The notes beneath the pieces were generated by a model. That model searched no databases. It was given only the letters and a program-made list of their open reading frames with translations, and had not been told where the DNA came from. Both the position numbers and the translations under genes were made by a program. From Bactrocera neohumeralis (lineage: Eukaryota > Arthropoda > Insecta > Diptera > Tephritidae), in the NCBI RefSeq assembly GCF_024586455.1, contig NC_065922.1:37568089-37632088 (forward strand): DNA of 64,000 nucleotides, written 5' to 3'. Position 1 is the first letter of the stretch, and the number at the start of each line of letters is the position of its first letter. This document shows, in pieces, positions 34,740 to 46,774 of the stretch.

Positions 34740-35295
34740 CACTTACAACGTCTGATTGTGTTTAACGTGGGATCCTGCTGTCGACAGCTTAACTCCACGG
34801 CGCTCAAAAGCACAACGGATCAAGACAATGCGTCGATCAGCGCCCTGAAAACTGGGTAAACATTTTCAGTACCAATTGGCAGTGTGGCATGGACACACTA
34901 ACCACCTTGGTAGGGCTCGAGGCCCATCTAAAACCTCTGCCGTACTTTGGGTCCGGCACCCGGTTGCAATGCAACTCCACATTCGACTGACAAAGTCAGT
35001 TCTTCCCGCGATTTGGGTTTTAACCACAGCCACCACGAATCTCCACAAAAGGTCAAACCCAATGAGCAGACTGGAGCGAACTCCAGGGGCTACTGCTCCC
35101 CGTGGTACCAGGTTAAAGTCTTTGGTATGACCTTGTAGCCGAAGCTACGACCAGTTGAGCTTCCATACAGCCCTGGACTGGTGGCCAGGATCTTAGTCGC
35201 CTCTTACGACAGGCATGCCTTACAGCGGGTATATTCGGTTTCCCCTCGAACCCGGAGGAGTCCCCCCGTACCCGCAGGGTAAAAACTGAAAAAAA
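34740..35295 (-). mobile_element. GC-rich retroelement-like segment, class unclear
   Basis: Unlike its surroundings this block is GC-rich. On the minus strand it begins with GGGGGACTCCTCCGGGTTCG and carries GGCATGCCTGTCGTAAGAGG followed by CGACTAAGATCCTGGCC, words I associate with the leader of insect non-LTR retrotransposons. It has no convincing reverse transcriptase. The identification rests on memory of such sequences and is tentative. Confidence 0.4.
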
Positions 35296-35793
35296 AATGT
35301 TAGGGCTTTAGTTCAACAAACCGCTACATATAATTTGCAGTCCGATTTTTGATATCGTTTTTATAAAAAAATTTATTTGAAAAATTTCATTTTTATAAAA
35401 CGAAAATACTAAATTGTCTGTATACATACATATTTGCGATTTATACTGTATGTATTTTCGTATGTAAGGTTGTCAGCCGGTGTTTGTTTTCATATATTCA
35501 CATATTCGATTGGCAGACGTATCTACGCGTGTGTGTAAATATTAAGTAATCTCGCGCTTTTTCGCGGATCGCGACGCGCGTTTACGTTCTGAAGTGTTAG
35601 ATATTTATTTTAAGACCTCGCTGCACGCTCCCTCTCGATAAGTAATGCGAATCGCACTTTTTGCCGCTGATAACCAGAATTAATATTTTTAGAATAATAA
35701 TGCCGTTAATGTGTTTTGAAATGCATTTGGTCAATATTAACTTGTTAATGTTTTATTATTTATTTATTTTGTTTATTTAATTTTTTATATAAA
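35296..35793. other. No gene seen; region upstream of a short open frame
   Basis: Mixed composition, with a CG-rich patch near 35552-35590 (CGCGCTTTTTCGCGGATCGC). Could be the leader of the following small frame or of a decayed retroelement. Confidence 0.3.
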
Positions 35794-35882
35794 ATGAATG
35801 AGTTGGCACAAGCCCTTCAAGCCTTGTTAGCTAACACCGGCGGGGAGGTGGGGTTGAGAACGGTGATAGTGAATTCAGGTAA
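35794..35882 (+). other. Exon-like open frame ending in a GT donor-like site
   Basis: From ATG at 35794 the frame reads MNELAQALQALLANTGGEVG, then LRTVIVNSG, with balanced coding-like composition, and then meets GTAAAC followed by a (CA)n run that ruins the frame. It may be a first coding exon or the start of a decayed retroelement gag-like gene. It is not recognisably part of the SLC16 gene. Very short, so uncertain. Confidence 0.25.
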
Positions 35883-35888
35883 ACGCAA

Positions 35889-35912
35889 CAACACACACAC
35901 ACACACACACAC
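35889..35912. repeat. (AC)n microsatellite
   Basis: About eleven uninterrupted AC units. Confidence 0.95.
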
Positions 35913-36099
35913 CGAGCGAAAACTGATAACATTGCCACCTTACACTTGTTTTTATTTTGGTAATGAAAAATTGATAATGACCATGCCTTATCAATGCTAA
36001 ATACTGCACAATCTATACTATACCACACCGGGCTAGGTGCGTTGGAGGGGCGGGACGGATCGGGCTGACGAACTGTTGTGCGAACGCTTCTGGCGCTAA

Positions 36100-36145
36100 A
36101 AGCGTTCAGTTGCTACCGAGCGGCCGAGCAGTTAAGTTGTTGTTT
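36100..36145 (+). promoter_or_regulatory. Core promoter with Inr, bridge and DPE motifs; probable start of the plus-strand transporter
   Basis: TCAGTT at 36106-36111 fits the fly initiator with A+1 at 36108. CGAGC at 36125-36129 lies at +18 to +22 and fits bridge element I (CGANC). AGTTGT at 36135-36140 lies at exactly +28 to +33 and fits the DPE consensus RGWYVT, and its last four bases TTGT fit bridge II (WYGT). The surrounding 36020-36300 is GC-richer and free of repeats. It is the best plus-strand promoter upstream of the SLC16 gene at 54968, implying a first intron of about 18 kb. The link to that gene is inference. Confidence 0.6.
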
Positions 36146-36640
36146 TGTTGATGTGAACACACACGCACATACATACATATGTGCTTATAATTTTGGAACC
36201 CTTAGGTGGCAACAGAAGCTTGACGGGAATTTGAGCCGTGCTGCGTATTTATGACGAGTTGTGAAACGAACTAAGCTCAAAAAAGCTGAGATAATTGTCG
36301 CGCATTAACCATTTTGTAGGCGCGCGTTTTGAAATAGAGCTGTGCATGGATAGCAGACAGAAAATGTAATTACTTCCTTACAACTAAACGATAGCACTCT
36401 AAAACACTGAGAAAAAATCGTTTGTGGATTTATTATATTATGCAAATAATTGTTGTTGTTGTTGTTGAGCAGTGTGTGGTGATCGTTGTTTAGTGTGACG
36501 CGTGTATTAAATGTCATAATTGAAATGAATTTAGAAAAAAACAGAATGCAATAAACTGAATAATTAAAGTGATAAGGGCATTCGCATTGCGGACGTGAAT
36601 ATTAATGTGAAGAAATGAAGAAATAAGAATACCTAGTAAA
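36146..36640 (+). other. Presumed 5' leader downstream of the core promoter
   Basis: Leader-like sequence with a (TTG)n run at 36450-36468 and several short upstream ATG frames. The donor that joins it to the exon at 54896 could not be fixed. Confidence 0.35.
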
Positions 36641-39000
36641 ATATTAAATTCGTAAAAATTTAAGAAAATATTCTTGAAATTTTTTCACATGTCGGAAAGT
36701 AGCATTTATTTAAATGAAAAACAAAATTAAACGAATGCAATTTATTGAAATTGAAATATAAAAGAAGGTAGTGTAAAAAAGAGACTAAACTGAAAGAAAA
36801 AAATAAAAATAAATAAACAATAAAATAAAATAAAACTTTTGAAATAATTTAAATGATAATGAAAGTAATAATATTTTTATATACATGGAATACATAATAA
36901 AATATAATAATATATATAAATTAATAAAAATATAAAATTACGAAAATTAACTGTAAAAAGGTTGAGGAATGCAAATTAACGGGAAGAAAACAATAACATA
37001 GGCTGCAATATAAATGTTAATAAAAATAAATTATATAAATATAAAATTATGCAAAAATCAACTTAAAATTAAACCAAAGTGAATAAAAATGTAATTAAAG
37101 TTATAAAAACGAATAAACCAAAACAAATTCACTAAATAATTCAGAAAAAAAAATTTAAGTATGATAAAAATATAGATAAAATTATAAAAAGCTAATAAAC
37201 ACAAACACATTTACGAAGTATTAATAAAAACAAATTTATAAATCCTTGCTTTAGTAAAAAATAATTTACTCCAAAAATAATAATAATAAAATTGCAGAAA
37301 ATAAAAATAAAAAGTATATGTAAAAATAAAAAATATCTAATATTTGAATAAAGAGTTTTGTAATTAAACACAGATTATTCTAAATTAAGTAAAAGAAAAA
37401 CGAATACTAGGCAAAAAAAAAGAAAAAGAATGAAAAAAATAAAAATAAATAAAAAGTTATAATACTTAGTAAAAAATTAACAAAATTGCCCACATATAAA
37501 ACATAAATATGCATATAAATAAAAATAAAAATATATAAACCAATAATATAAAAAATATACATAAATCAAATAAAATACGTGTAAATGAAATATATAAATG
37601 GTTATGTTTTTAAATAATTTAATTATAAAAAAAATTACAGGAAAAAATAATAATTATAAAGGAAAAAATTAAATGTACAAAAATTAAATGTAAGCCTTAT
37701 AATTGAATATAAATGTAAGTAACTGAAAACAATAATGTAATAAAAGTAATTAAATAAAATGATATTGTCATACTTTGAATGTTAAAATTTCGTATAAAAA
37801 CGTAATACAGAAAATTCAAATATTAAAAATAAAAAAGCAATTTTATATATATTTTTTACCAAAAAAAAAAAATTAATAATCGATATTTAAGAAATCTTTA
37901 TTTTAATAAAAAATAATTTAATAAAAAATAAATAAATTTACGGAAAATATTTGTAAGAAAAATTTATTTTCTCTATTTAGATGAAGAAAAATATATTATA
38001 AATATATAATTGAAAAAAATGTATGTATGTAACTAAATAAAAAACAAAAACTAATAAAAAAAATAATAATCGAAGTCGAATAATAATCGAAATTTTCGGA
38101 ATTCCTGCTTAACAAAATAATTTAATTAAAATAAATAAATTTACGGAAAATATTAGTTAGAAAAATATATTTTCTCTATTTAGATGAAGAAAAATATAAT
38201 ATATAATTGAAAAAAAAAAAATTTGTAACTAAATAATAACTTAAAATAATGACATTTTTTCATATTAAATTTTTTTTTTTTATTTTTTTACTAAAACAAT
38301 TAACAATCTAAATCTTATAAATGGTTGCTTTAATAAAAATTAATTTGATTAAAACAAAATAATAAATTACAGAAAGTGATAGTGAGAAAAAAACTATTTT
38401 ATGAATAAAAAATATTATATAATTCAATAAAAAATTAAATAAAATGTATACCAAATTAAAAAAATATATATATACATATATACATATGCAATTAAAAAAT
38501 TTATGTAACTTAATATATATTATATGAAATTAAAATAATAAAAGTTTATGCATATTAAAAATTGTATTAAAAGCTAACAATTTTTATATTTTTTACAAAA
38601 AATTTAATACCTAATAATAAAAAAAAATTTAATTAAAAAATTATAATAAATTACATTTAATAATGAAATTATTATATATGTATATATAAAATATCATAAA
38701 ATTAAATAAAAAATGTTTGTAATTAAATAAAATAAATACGAAATAAAAACCAAAAAATATATATATATATGTTTATATGCATAATATATTAAAAAGAAAA
38801 GTTATAAAATTTAATAGAATACCATAAACAGTATATTAAAAAAATTATTAAACAAATAAGTTATAAGAAAATAAAACATAAATTAAATTAATAAATAAAA
38901 CTAATAACAAACTATATTAATTGCCTTAATGAAAAAATAATAAATTTAATTAGCAGAAAAATCACTCATTCAAATATAAGCTTTTAATCAAAGAACAATT
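36640..39000. repeat. A-rich low-complexity tract on the plus strand
   Basis: About 2.4 kb dominated by aaataaataa, ataaaaataaa and ttaaataaaat units with A clearly above T and almost no G/C. A phrase like acggaaaatatt-gt-agaaaaat-tattttctctatttagatg is repeated at 37940-37995 and 38140-38195. It is the mirror image in strand bias of the T-rich tracts left of 21270. Confidence 0.65.
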
Positions 39001-39023
39001 TAAGTGAAAAACATACATACAAA

Positions 39024-39465
39024 GGGCGTTCCAATGAAAACAGGACTTTAAAAAAATAGAGAACAAATGGTTTTTTCGGCAAAATCAATTTATTTTATTC
39101 AAATTAGTCTTCTTCTGCACGGTCCAAAAGCATGTCGAACGAGTGTTTTAGCTCGTTGGCCGGTATGGCCACCAGTATGCCGGTGCAAATTCCAGGCCTT
39201 TTTGCCGTTCGGGCAAATGGGGGGTCTCTCATGAATGGGCTCTACGTCTGCATTTTCGTCTTTCTTTGTCATGGGCAAATGCATTTTTCCGAAAATGCAT
39301 TTTTCCGAAGAAGTCGCACGGTGCCATATCAGGTAAATGTGATTTTTGGTGATGAATTTTTTTGTGCTGGAATCTAACTACAGATAACCATATTTCGTCC
39401 CGGCGAAGTCGAAAATGGGGATGTTTCGAGTGGTTAATGGTTAAAATGTCATTTTTGGTCAATTA
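39024..39465 (-). pseudogene. mariner-like transposase, C-terminal fragment
   Basis: Begins GGGCGTTCCAATGAAAACAG, matching the end of the element at 52699. On the minus strand it reads LPDMAPCDFF, GKMH (third catalytic block, with a short tandem duplication of GAAAAATGCATTTTC behind it), then a frame containing ANELKHSFDMLLDRA-equivalent sequence. The front half of the element is absent. Confidence 0.65.
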
Positions 39466-40985
39466 ATCGGATAATATACTGATGTCTTTATTATATCTTT
39501 CAAAATTCGAAGGTTCATCGATTTTCAGACAATTTTTTAGTCGTTTGCGATGACCTCAATTTGTGCGAAATTTTTTGGGTTTTCAAATTTCAAATGTTCG
39601 CACACACTCTATATAATTTTCTGATAAAGTGGTTATTATTCTGCTACAAAAATTATAAAAATAAACCGAATATTGAAATTTTTGGATAAACGAAAATAAT
39701 TAGAAGAAATCTAATGAAAGTCAGTGTCATTAGGAAAAATTTTGATATAAATTAAAAACCCCCTAAGCTAACGTAAAAAATTGGCTATTTATTGCTACTA
39801 CCTTATTTTGAATTTCATACCATGTTATATAATTCGTTTAATTTCCTAATTACTTTAATATATGTAAATACTTGTGAAATAGTTCTAAACTCAATCAACC
39901 CAACACGTCAAGGCTATTTAACATATGACAGTAACTCGTCATAAGCTTTGACACTTTCATTATCAAACTCGCGAACAACAGATTCACATACACTGTTACA
40001 TAACGGTATATACGCGTAATGTCATACGCAATAACATCTAATCGTTTTGCCATTTATGTTGGCACCGATCGATCAAGTGACATATCCAATTTGGCGCATT
40101 TCGCTTTGTACGCGCCTCACAGCCCTTTGGCGGGTATTAATGAATGATCCATCAGCACATGGACGCAAGCACTGAATAAAGAATACACACAACCACCGCA
40201 CACATAAACATGTGCTCACGATACTTATAACATGTATAATAAATGCAAATCAGCCCATTAGCCAGACTCATAAATAATGATTTGCCGTGTGGAATTTCAC
40301 ACAGGTGTAAAGATACGCGAAAAAAGTGAAATCAGCAAAACAAATGCTCGTAATTATCATATAGCAAATAGATGTGATTTTCAATGTGATTTTGTATCTT
40401 CAAAAAAAAAAAAAAAGGATTATTGTTATAATTGTGGCTTGCAACACAGCACTTTGCACTTCCGCTGAGTTTTTGGCGCCTTACACGTTTATCACCAGCT
40501 AATTAATATCTTATTAAGCGGCGCGCTTCCAAAGCTTTACGATCATGTGCAATTATTTCATATTTTTTATACATTTGCCTGTGCCTGTGAATATATATTT
40601 ACAAGAGCGATAATCGCCTACACCCCGCCTACTCGATAAGCATCGTTGTTCGCAATCTGAAACTATAAGCACAATATTCGTTTTATATCGTCCGTAAATA
40701 CCTCCGTACACACTTCAAGTTCTCAGCGCCGCTTGGAGCTTAATAGTTGCCTCGCGCTAGTTTTCTGCTCGGCATTATCCCCTTGAAATTTTATCAGAGT
40801 GGCCGCAGTCTGTATGTCTGTTCTCTAACAAATGAATACTAAAAACAAAAATAAAATAATACAACAATAAAAAACCGCGACGAGCGCCCAATGAATGCAC
40901 ACACACTGAAGCTATAATACCCTTCATAATAATTTTATCTGGCATAAGAGGATATAAGAAGATCTTTATCCTGATTACGATCGAT
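39466..40985. other. No gene seen; presumed intron of the plus-strand transporter
   Basis: Unique-looking, less repetitive sequence, particularly 39890-40900. No protein motif or paired splice sites recognised. A poly-A run lies at 40401-40417. Confidence 0.4.
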
Positions 40986-40989
40986 CAGT

Positions 40990-42110
40990 GTGGCGTTCCA
41001 TTTTCTCCTTGAGCGATTTATATCTGCGTACCTGCGTCCAGGTCCCGATTTTTGCTGCGTAGCAATATTGCTGCGAATTTCTTGATAATCCCCCAGTGTG
41101 CTTCACTCTCCAGCATGACGCTGATTAAATTGTCAGCAGTTGTTAGACAACTTGGTCTTCTACGGAGATACTTTTTGAAGTATCCGTGATCGGATACGGT
41201 GGGTTGTGTAAAAATCGACTTTACGGCTTGTCCATAAGTCCAGCTCTTTTATTAGTCTCGCCGTCCATCTGCCGCGACTCTCATTCTCCCATCTTTGTTG
41301 CCATGTTTTTATTGTGTCTTTCTTTATGGGTTCTATTGCAGATATTTTCTTTAGCTCCCAAAGACTTTTCCTTTCATATGCTAGAAGCGGTAATGGTAAT
41401 AACTAATATAGCACCGCTGTATGACGCTGTTATAGAGGCTAATGCAACTGTAAGGCCTACCGTGCAGTGCACTCTGGCCACTACTTTACGCCGGTTTTCC
41501 TTTTTAAGCACGTCTGCCCAGATCTTAACTCCGTATAATAGGACGCTGCTTGTCGTCGACATTATGAGCTTTCTCTATAACTTTGCTGGGGCACCCTATG
41601 TTGGCCATAAGTCTGCTAAGTTGGGCGGTGATCTTCGCTGCCTTTCCTACGGCGTGCTGGATTTGTACCCAGAAGTTTAGTCTGGGGTCCAGTCTTACGC
41701 CTAGGTAGTTTACTGCTTTTTATGTGCTAAGAATATCCGTAGTCGTTTGTATACTTATTTCCAGGGGATGCGCTTATTTGTTAGCAGTAGTAACTCTGTT
41801 TTTTCCGGAGCGAGCTGGAGGTCGTGTGGTCGCCTCCATATCATGAATCTGATTAAGTTTTTTTCTTCTTCTGTGTTTCCTGCTGTAATGTCATAGTCAA
41901 CTAAGTACGATTTGTCTGGCATTTCGAGTTTTAATATAGCGTCTTAGCTGATGTTCCACAAATTTGGACCTAGATTGGAGCCTTGTGCTGCTTCTGACGT
42001 GACCGTGTCTGTCGTGATCCATCTCTAGTTTGGTACATCAGTTTTCTCTTGCTAAGGTAGCTCCGCACCACATCTCTGAGGTAGTCGGAGATTTTAAAGC
42101 TTTTTTCGAT
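40990..42110 (-). pseudogene. Non-LTR retrotransposon reverse transcriptase and C-terminal region (R1/LOA-like), broken
   Basis: On the minus strand the order is YLRDVVRSYLSKRKL near 42090-42040, LVDYDITAGNTEEEKNLI near 41910-41850 (after the catalytic region), LQLAPEKTELLLLTNKR near 41830-41780, and LLYGVKIWADVLKK then RRKVVARVHC near 41545-41470, followed by KKDTIKTWQQRWENESRGRW near 41330-41270 and TARLIKELDLWTSRKVDF. This is the thumb and C-terminal part of a LINE of the R1/LOA type. Several stops are present. The 164-residue plus-strand frame across it is antisense. Confidence 0.75.
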
Positions 42111-42129
42111 AACGCCGACCATATCCATA

Positions 42130-42425
42130 ACAAGTTTCGACAATAATTCATAACAAATTTCGTGAAGATACCTCGTAAACTAAAAAACTTTTGCATATAT
42201 GGACTTTATTTTGATCCGTCAGTTTGTGTATGACATTCTTTCTTAAAGAATAGAGGCCAAATGCGAAATTTTTGATGGATATCTCAAAAATGTAGGGTTT
42301 AGTTCGGGTATATACGAATAAACAATCGGACATAGTTATAGAGAGATTGTAGAATATCTGACATTTCCTTCTGCGCATTACAGACTTTGTGCCAAACTTA
42401 ATACTTCCCGTTGAGGGTATAAAAA
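42130..42425 (+). repeat. Dispersed repeat family 1, copy 6
   Basis: AATTTCGTGAAGATACCTCG, TTTTGATCCGTCAGTTTGTG, a shortened middle, then ACATTTCCTTCTGCGCATTA and the right end GAGGGTATAAAAAATA. It directly follows the LINE fragment. Confidence 0.6.
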
Positions 42426-44550
42426 ATACAAAAATATATTTAAAAAAAATACAGGTGTTCTTTCCACTTTCAACGTCGCTGATTTGACTTTTGCTTTGTT
42501 TTTATTTCTTTCCTTTTTATTTGCTGATAACAAATCAAATAACTATTCGGTTGTTAACATTGTTGGTTTTCTTTTCTCGACATTGTTAACATTGTCTACA
42601 GCTCACTTATTGTTTTTAACACACACACACACATACAAAAAGACATTTGTATGCAACATTTCTGTTTTATTCTTTGCATACTTCGCTGATTGGTCCGCCT
42701 AGCAGGTTTCTTATCATTTACCGTATTTGAACTTCGTCTCCTAGAATTGTTTTCTTCTTATAATCTTGCATTTTAATTGCATTTTATTATGTGATCCACG
42801 CGTTGGCCTTGATACTGAAGACTACGTAGCCCACTTTCGATCGTATGCCAGGGAAATTCTTTCAGGAAAGTCTTATTGACTTGCTTGACAGACAGCTGGC
42901 TTGTGGCGCTTTGTCTATAAGGTGCATATGCGTGCGAGATCGATGTCATAGATAGCTCATGTAACAGAATTCTGCTGAGACCTTAAGTGCTCTTTATAAA
43001 AAGCGGAAAGACATTCTTATCTTGGCAATACTGTTATTGTAAATATTTGGCCTAAGCAGTCTAATAAGCTATTATTGTTTTAAAAGATAAATAAATGATA
43101 ACAATATACCAAGTATAGCGTTATTGCGATTTTAGATAGAATTATTCTAATGCGATTGATATTTTGGTTCGAAATATGTCTCAGTTTTGGTTTTGCCTTT
43201 CATTTTTATTGAATTCCTTTCCAACAGCAAGAGAGTGTTATATGTATTCGTTTTTAGCGTCCCTGGTTTGAATTTTGCTTTAGATATGTCCAACAGGTTT
43301 TTTTGATGGTAGAATGTCGATTATCTCGATCGGGTTCATTTTACGATCATTCCGAATTATCTTCTCTTTTTATGTATTTATTTGTAATAATCTCCTCTCT
43401 GATTATTAACTTTGGAATTGCATTGCCTATAGTTAATGAAACCTTTTAACCGATTTTTAGCCCGTTAGCCTCTGGTAGTAAACTACTAAATTAAAGCTTC
43501 AAACATCTATGCCAGATATTTAGGTCTAACATGGCCAATTCTTTTATACAAACGATATAAAACACCTAAATAGTATTCTACATTAACAGTTCGACCTTCT
43601 GGAAGAAACTCTTTTGTGAACAATATTCTTCGAATCATAAAAAGTAATCAACAGTGTCTTGATTCGAGACTTTTGAAAAGGCAAGTTTTTAGGTTTAGGT
43701 TTACACTTCCTTCAGGTCAGATTATATTAAAACCACCATATCTTATCACCTAATACCTAAAATTCCCGAATACCAGTTTTCATGTTTTTCGCAAAGAACC
43801 CATGAAGTAAAAAAAATTAATAAAATCGATGGTATGCTCATTTCACTGTCTTCTACTCGTCAAACCTTGGAGAGTAACGCTTTATCATTAATATAAACTA
43901 CAACTGGCTTAAATCACAAATCAATAGGTAACTGTTATTCAGTCAACATACCCTCTTGTGGTCAACTGGATAACTTTATTGTTGCTTGCATATGCAAATT
44001 TTTTGATAAGAGAAGCGAACTCAAAACGAGTTGAAAAGTTGCGAATCGAACATGGCTTTTACTGTTACATAACCCGTTCAATTTTAAAAATACTGCTTTA
44101 TATATGATTATATAATATTATAACACAAAGTTCAAAAAATTGTATATTCCCAACATATGCCTTTACATATGTACTCATTCTATATTAGGGACGTCAAATT
44201 CTTATAAAATTGGTAGTATAATACGAGTACATACTTAAAATGTTTCAAAAGGTTCAAATATTTGTTTAGACATTTCAGATCTGAATACAAATTCACTCAG
44301 AAAATAAATTTTATGCGATTATATTGCTATCCAACAAAACTGTCATGGGGCCCTTCATACTCTGGACCGCTTCTCAAGGTACGACTATCTTAGTTTTTTA
44401 GTTTTTTTACTAACAAACCGTTAGCTTTTTTTTTGCATTGGATGCTATATTTGCACATGTGTATAACACGAAAGCTATAAGTTAATATGGCCCATATGAG
44501 AACTGCGAATGGCAGTTCTAACATTCAACATAACCAACAAATAAACGGTT
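42426..44550. other. No gene seen; presumed intron
   Basis: About 2.1 kb without a supported frame. A short CA run lies at 42620-42634. Nothing else identified. Confidence 0.4.
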
Positions 44551-44553
44551 ATA

Positions 44554-45655
44554 AAGGGTGATCCATTTCGAGGTTTCGTACTTTTTTTTAGAGAAAAAAA
44601 CAGAGAAACTTCAAATTTAATGGAGAAAGTTTATTACCATACAAAAGAACATTATTTTTCATTTCATCACAATTTTCGATGACTCATTCGAGCATTTCGA
44701 CTGGTAACTGCCGAATGGCACGCATGATGTTTTGCTCCAAAGTCTGAATCGAGCGATATTGTCCGCATAGACTTTAGACTTTACATATCCCCACAGAAAA
44801 AGTCTAACTGTGTGATATCCTATGATCGTGATGGCCAATCGACCGGTCCAAAACGTGAAATTATCTACTCACTGAAAGTGTTCTCTCAATAAATCCATTG
44901 ATTGATGCGATGTGTGAGAAGTGGCGCCTTCTTGTTTAAAACAAATGTCGCCGAGATCTCAGGCAACAAATAGTCGGTTATCATGGCGCGGTAAAGGTCA
45001 CCAGTATGGAGCGATGATGCCACCGGCTCACAAACCACACCAAATCGTTGGTTTTCCTGAATGAAATGGCAGCTCTTGAATCTCTTCATGTTGTCCCTCG
45101 TCCCAAATGCGTCAACTTTGCTTGATTACATACCCATTCAGCCAGAAATGGGCCTCATCACTGAACAAAATTTGTCTGGAAAATATCGGATCTTCGTGCA
45201 AATTTTCAAGAACCTATAAACCGAAGCGATGTCGCTTGGGAAGATCGTGCGGCTTCAATTCTTGCACATGGTGTATTTTGTTCGCTTTCAATTTAAGATC
45301 TCGATGCTCGAATGCGCCAAGTCGTTCAATAAGTCAGTCGGAGTATCTATGAACGGCGCCGAATCGACTCTCTACGGTCTTCATATACACTCACCACTCC
45401 GGCTGCTATATTTTATTCACTGCGTGCTGGATCTCAAGATGGGTGATGGTGTTGCGAATAGTATGTTGACCATAAGTTGAGCAAAGCGCGTGAAATTTCG
45501 TAATAAAGTTGAACGATTTGTACACGTTGTTCAGGCGTAAGTCTTTCCATGATGAAACTATATTGAACACAAATAACATGACAAGTTGACACGACTCACA
45601 CGTGATCTGTCAAAAAAAGGCTATTGAAAAAAGTACCTCTACGTGGATCATCCGT
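44554..45655 (-). pseudogene. Tc1/mariner-superfamily element with terminal repeats, broken transposase
   Basis: Ends AAGGGTGATCCATTTCGAGG and (inverted) AACGGATGATCCACGTAGAGG-like are recognisable terminal repeats, in a TA-containing flank (44552-44553, 45657-45658). The minus-strand transposase starts near 45550 (MERLTPEQRVQIVQLYYEI-like), has a HSLLNK/SDEAHFWLNGY block near 45160-45120, RFKSCHFIQENQRFGVVCEP, DLYRAMITDYLLPEI and HRINQWIY. Frameshifts and stops occur throughout. Close relative of the element at 48745. Confidence 0.75.
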
Positions 45656-46470
45656 TATATACTGGAGAGTATAGGCCCAGGCACAGTGCACCAATTTAAC
45701 TTATAAGCGCTCGTGCAAATATTTTGACAAGTGAACTCTTTCTAATCAGTTATATGTCACGCCATCTGTGTGTACTCGCCACCGAGCGGGGAGGTTTTGT
45801 CTAATGTTATTGTTTATTACTTAGTTTCACTGAATTAAGATTAGGGTTAGCTGTTCAACCCAACTTTCGTTGAATAGTTTCAGTTATTTGTCGAAAACTT
45901 TTCTTTTTCAATAAAAAAATAACAATAATAACAAATGTTCAAAATATTTACGTCTAATGTGCAATTGATAAGATTATTCACGTCATTTTGAACTACTACC
46001 CTTTCTACTTAGTTAAAATTCTTCCAGTCGCTAAGTGCAATATTAATTAAAATAATTATTGTAGTGCTAAGACACATATCAAGGTTGGGAATCACTATAT
46101 GCGGTAGTCATTTTTTAAGTGTTTTTATGAAGTGGAAAAACACGTATGCGCATCATCACCTAGTGCAGTATGCAGAGTATATATAGTACTTAGATTAGGT
46201 AATAACATTTGTATTTGATATCTAGTAAGAGCTAGAAATATTCAGGTGTGTCTATCACAAAGAATATGTTTGCAGCCCTTTGAATGCGCCTTGAACAGCA
46301 CCGTCTCATGTTTAATCATTGGCTTTAACTTCTTCTGGAGATATCTATGAAATATATTATTGCCTACTTCCTTCATTAGTTTTAACTTAGAAAACCCTTT
46401 GATGTACATATATAAATTCGTTGAATGTTGAAAATGTGATGGAATTATTTCCTCTCTCACATATTACAAA
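45656..46470. other. No gene seen; presumed intron
   Basis: Nothing recognised; AT-rich with an A-rich run at 45905-45935. Confidence 0.35.
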
Positions 46471-46471
46471 A

Positions 46472-46765
46472 CTAGTAAGAAAGGATTAGAAAAAAATTGA
46501 GGCGTGTAAGGCGAGCTGAGGTCATAGGGACTCTCAAACACCCAGCATTCTGATAAATTTTAAGATTTTGCTGGGACCATTGAGGCGATGTGGTCCCTAG
46601 TTGGAAATATAGAACCAAGAGTTTTAATGCTGCATCTACAGAATGCCGAGCAGTCACGAATCAGGTGTTCAGGAGTTTCTAGTTCCACATCGCAAACCCG
46701 GCAGTTCGCACAACGGTGGATTAGGTTCAGTGTTAGCCGAAATACACTCCCTGAAAACATTTTGC
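46472..46765 (-). pseudogene. LINE C-terminal (RNase H tail, CCHC-like) fragment
   Basis: On the minus strand CANCRVCDVELETPEHLIRD then CSAF gives a C-x2-C ... H-x4-C knuckle, followed by RCSIKTLGSIFPTRDH and LKFIRMLGV. This tail is characteristic of R1/LOA/Jockey-group LINE proteins. Only about 90 residues remain and it abuts a DNA transposon. Confidence 0.6.
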
Positions 46766-46774
46766 TATAATTTT

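Noticed and set aside
41186..41680. 164-codon plus-strand open frame
   Set aside because: It is antisense to a LINE reverse transcriptase whose motifs read on the minus strand.
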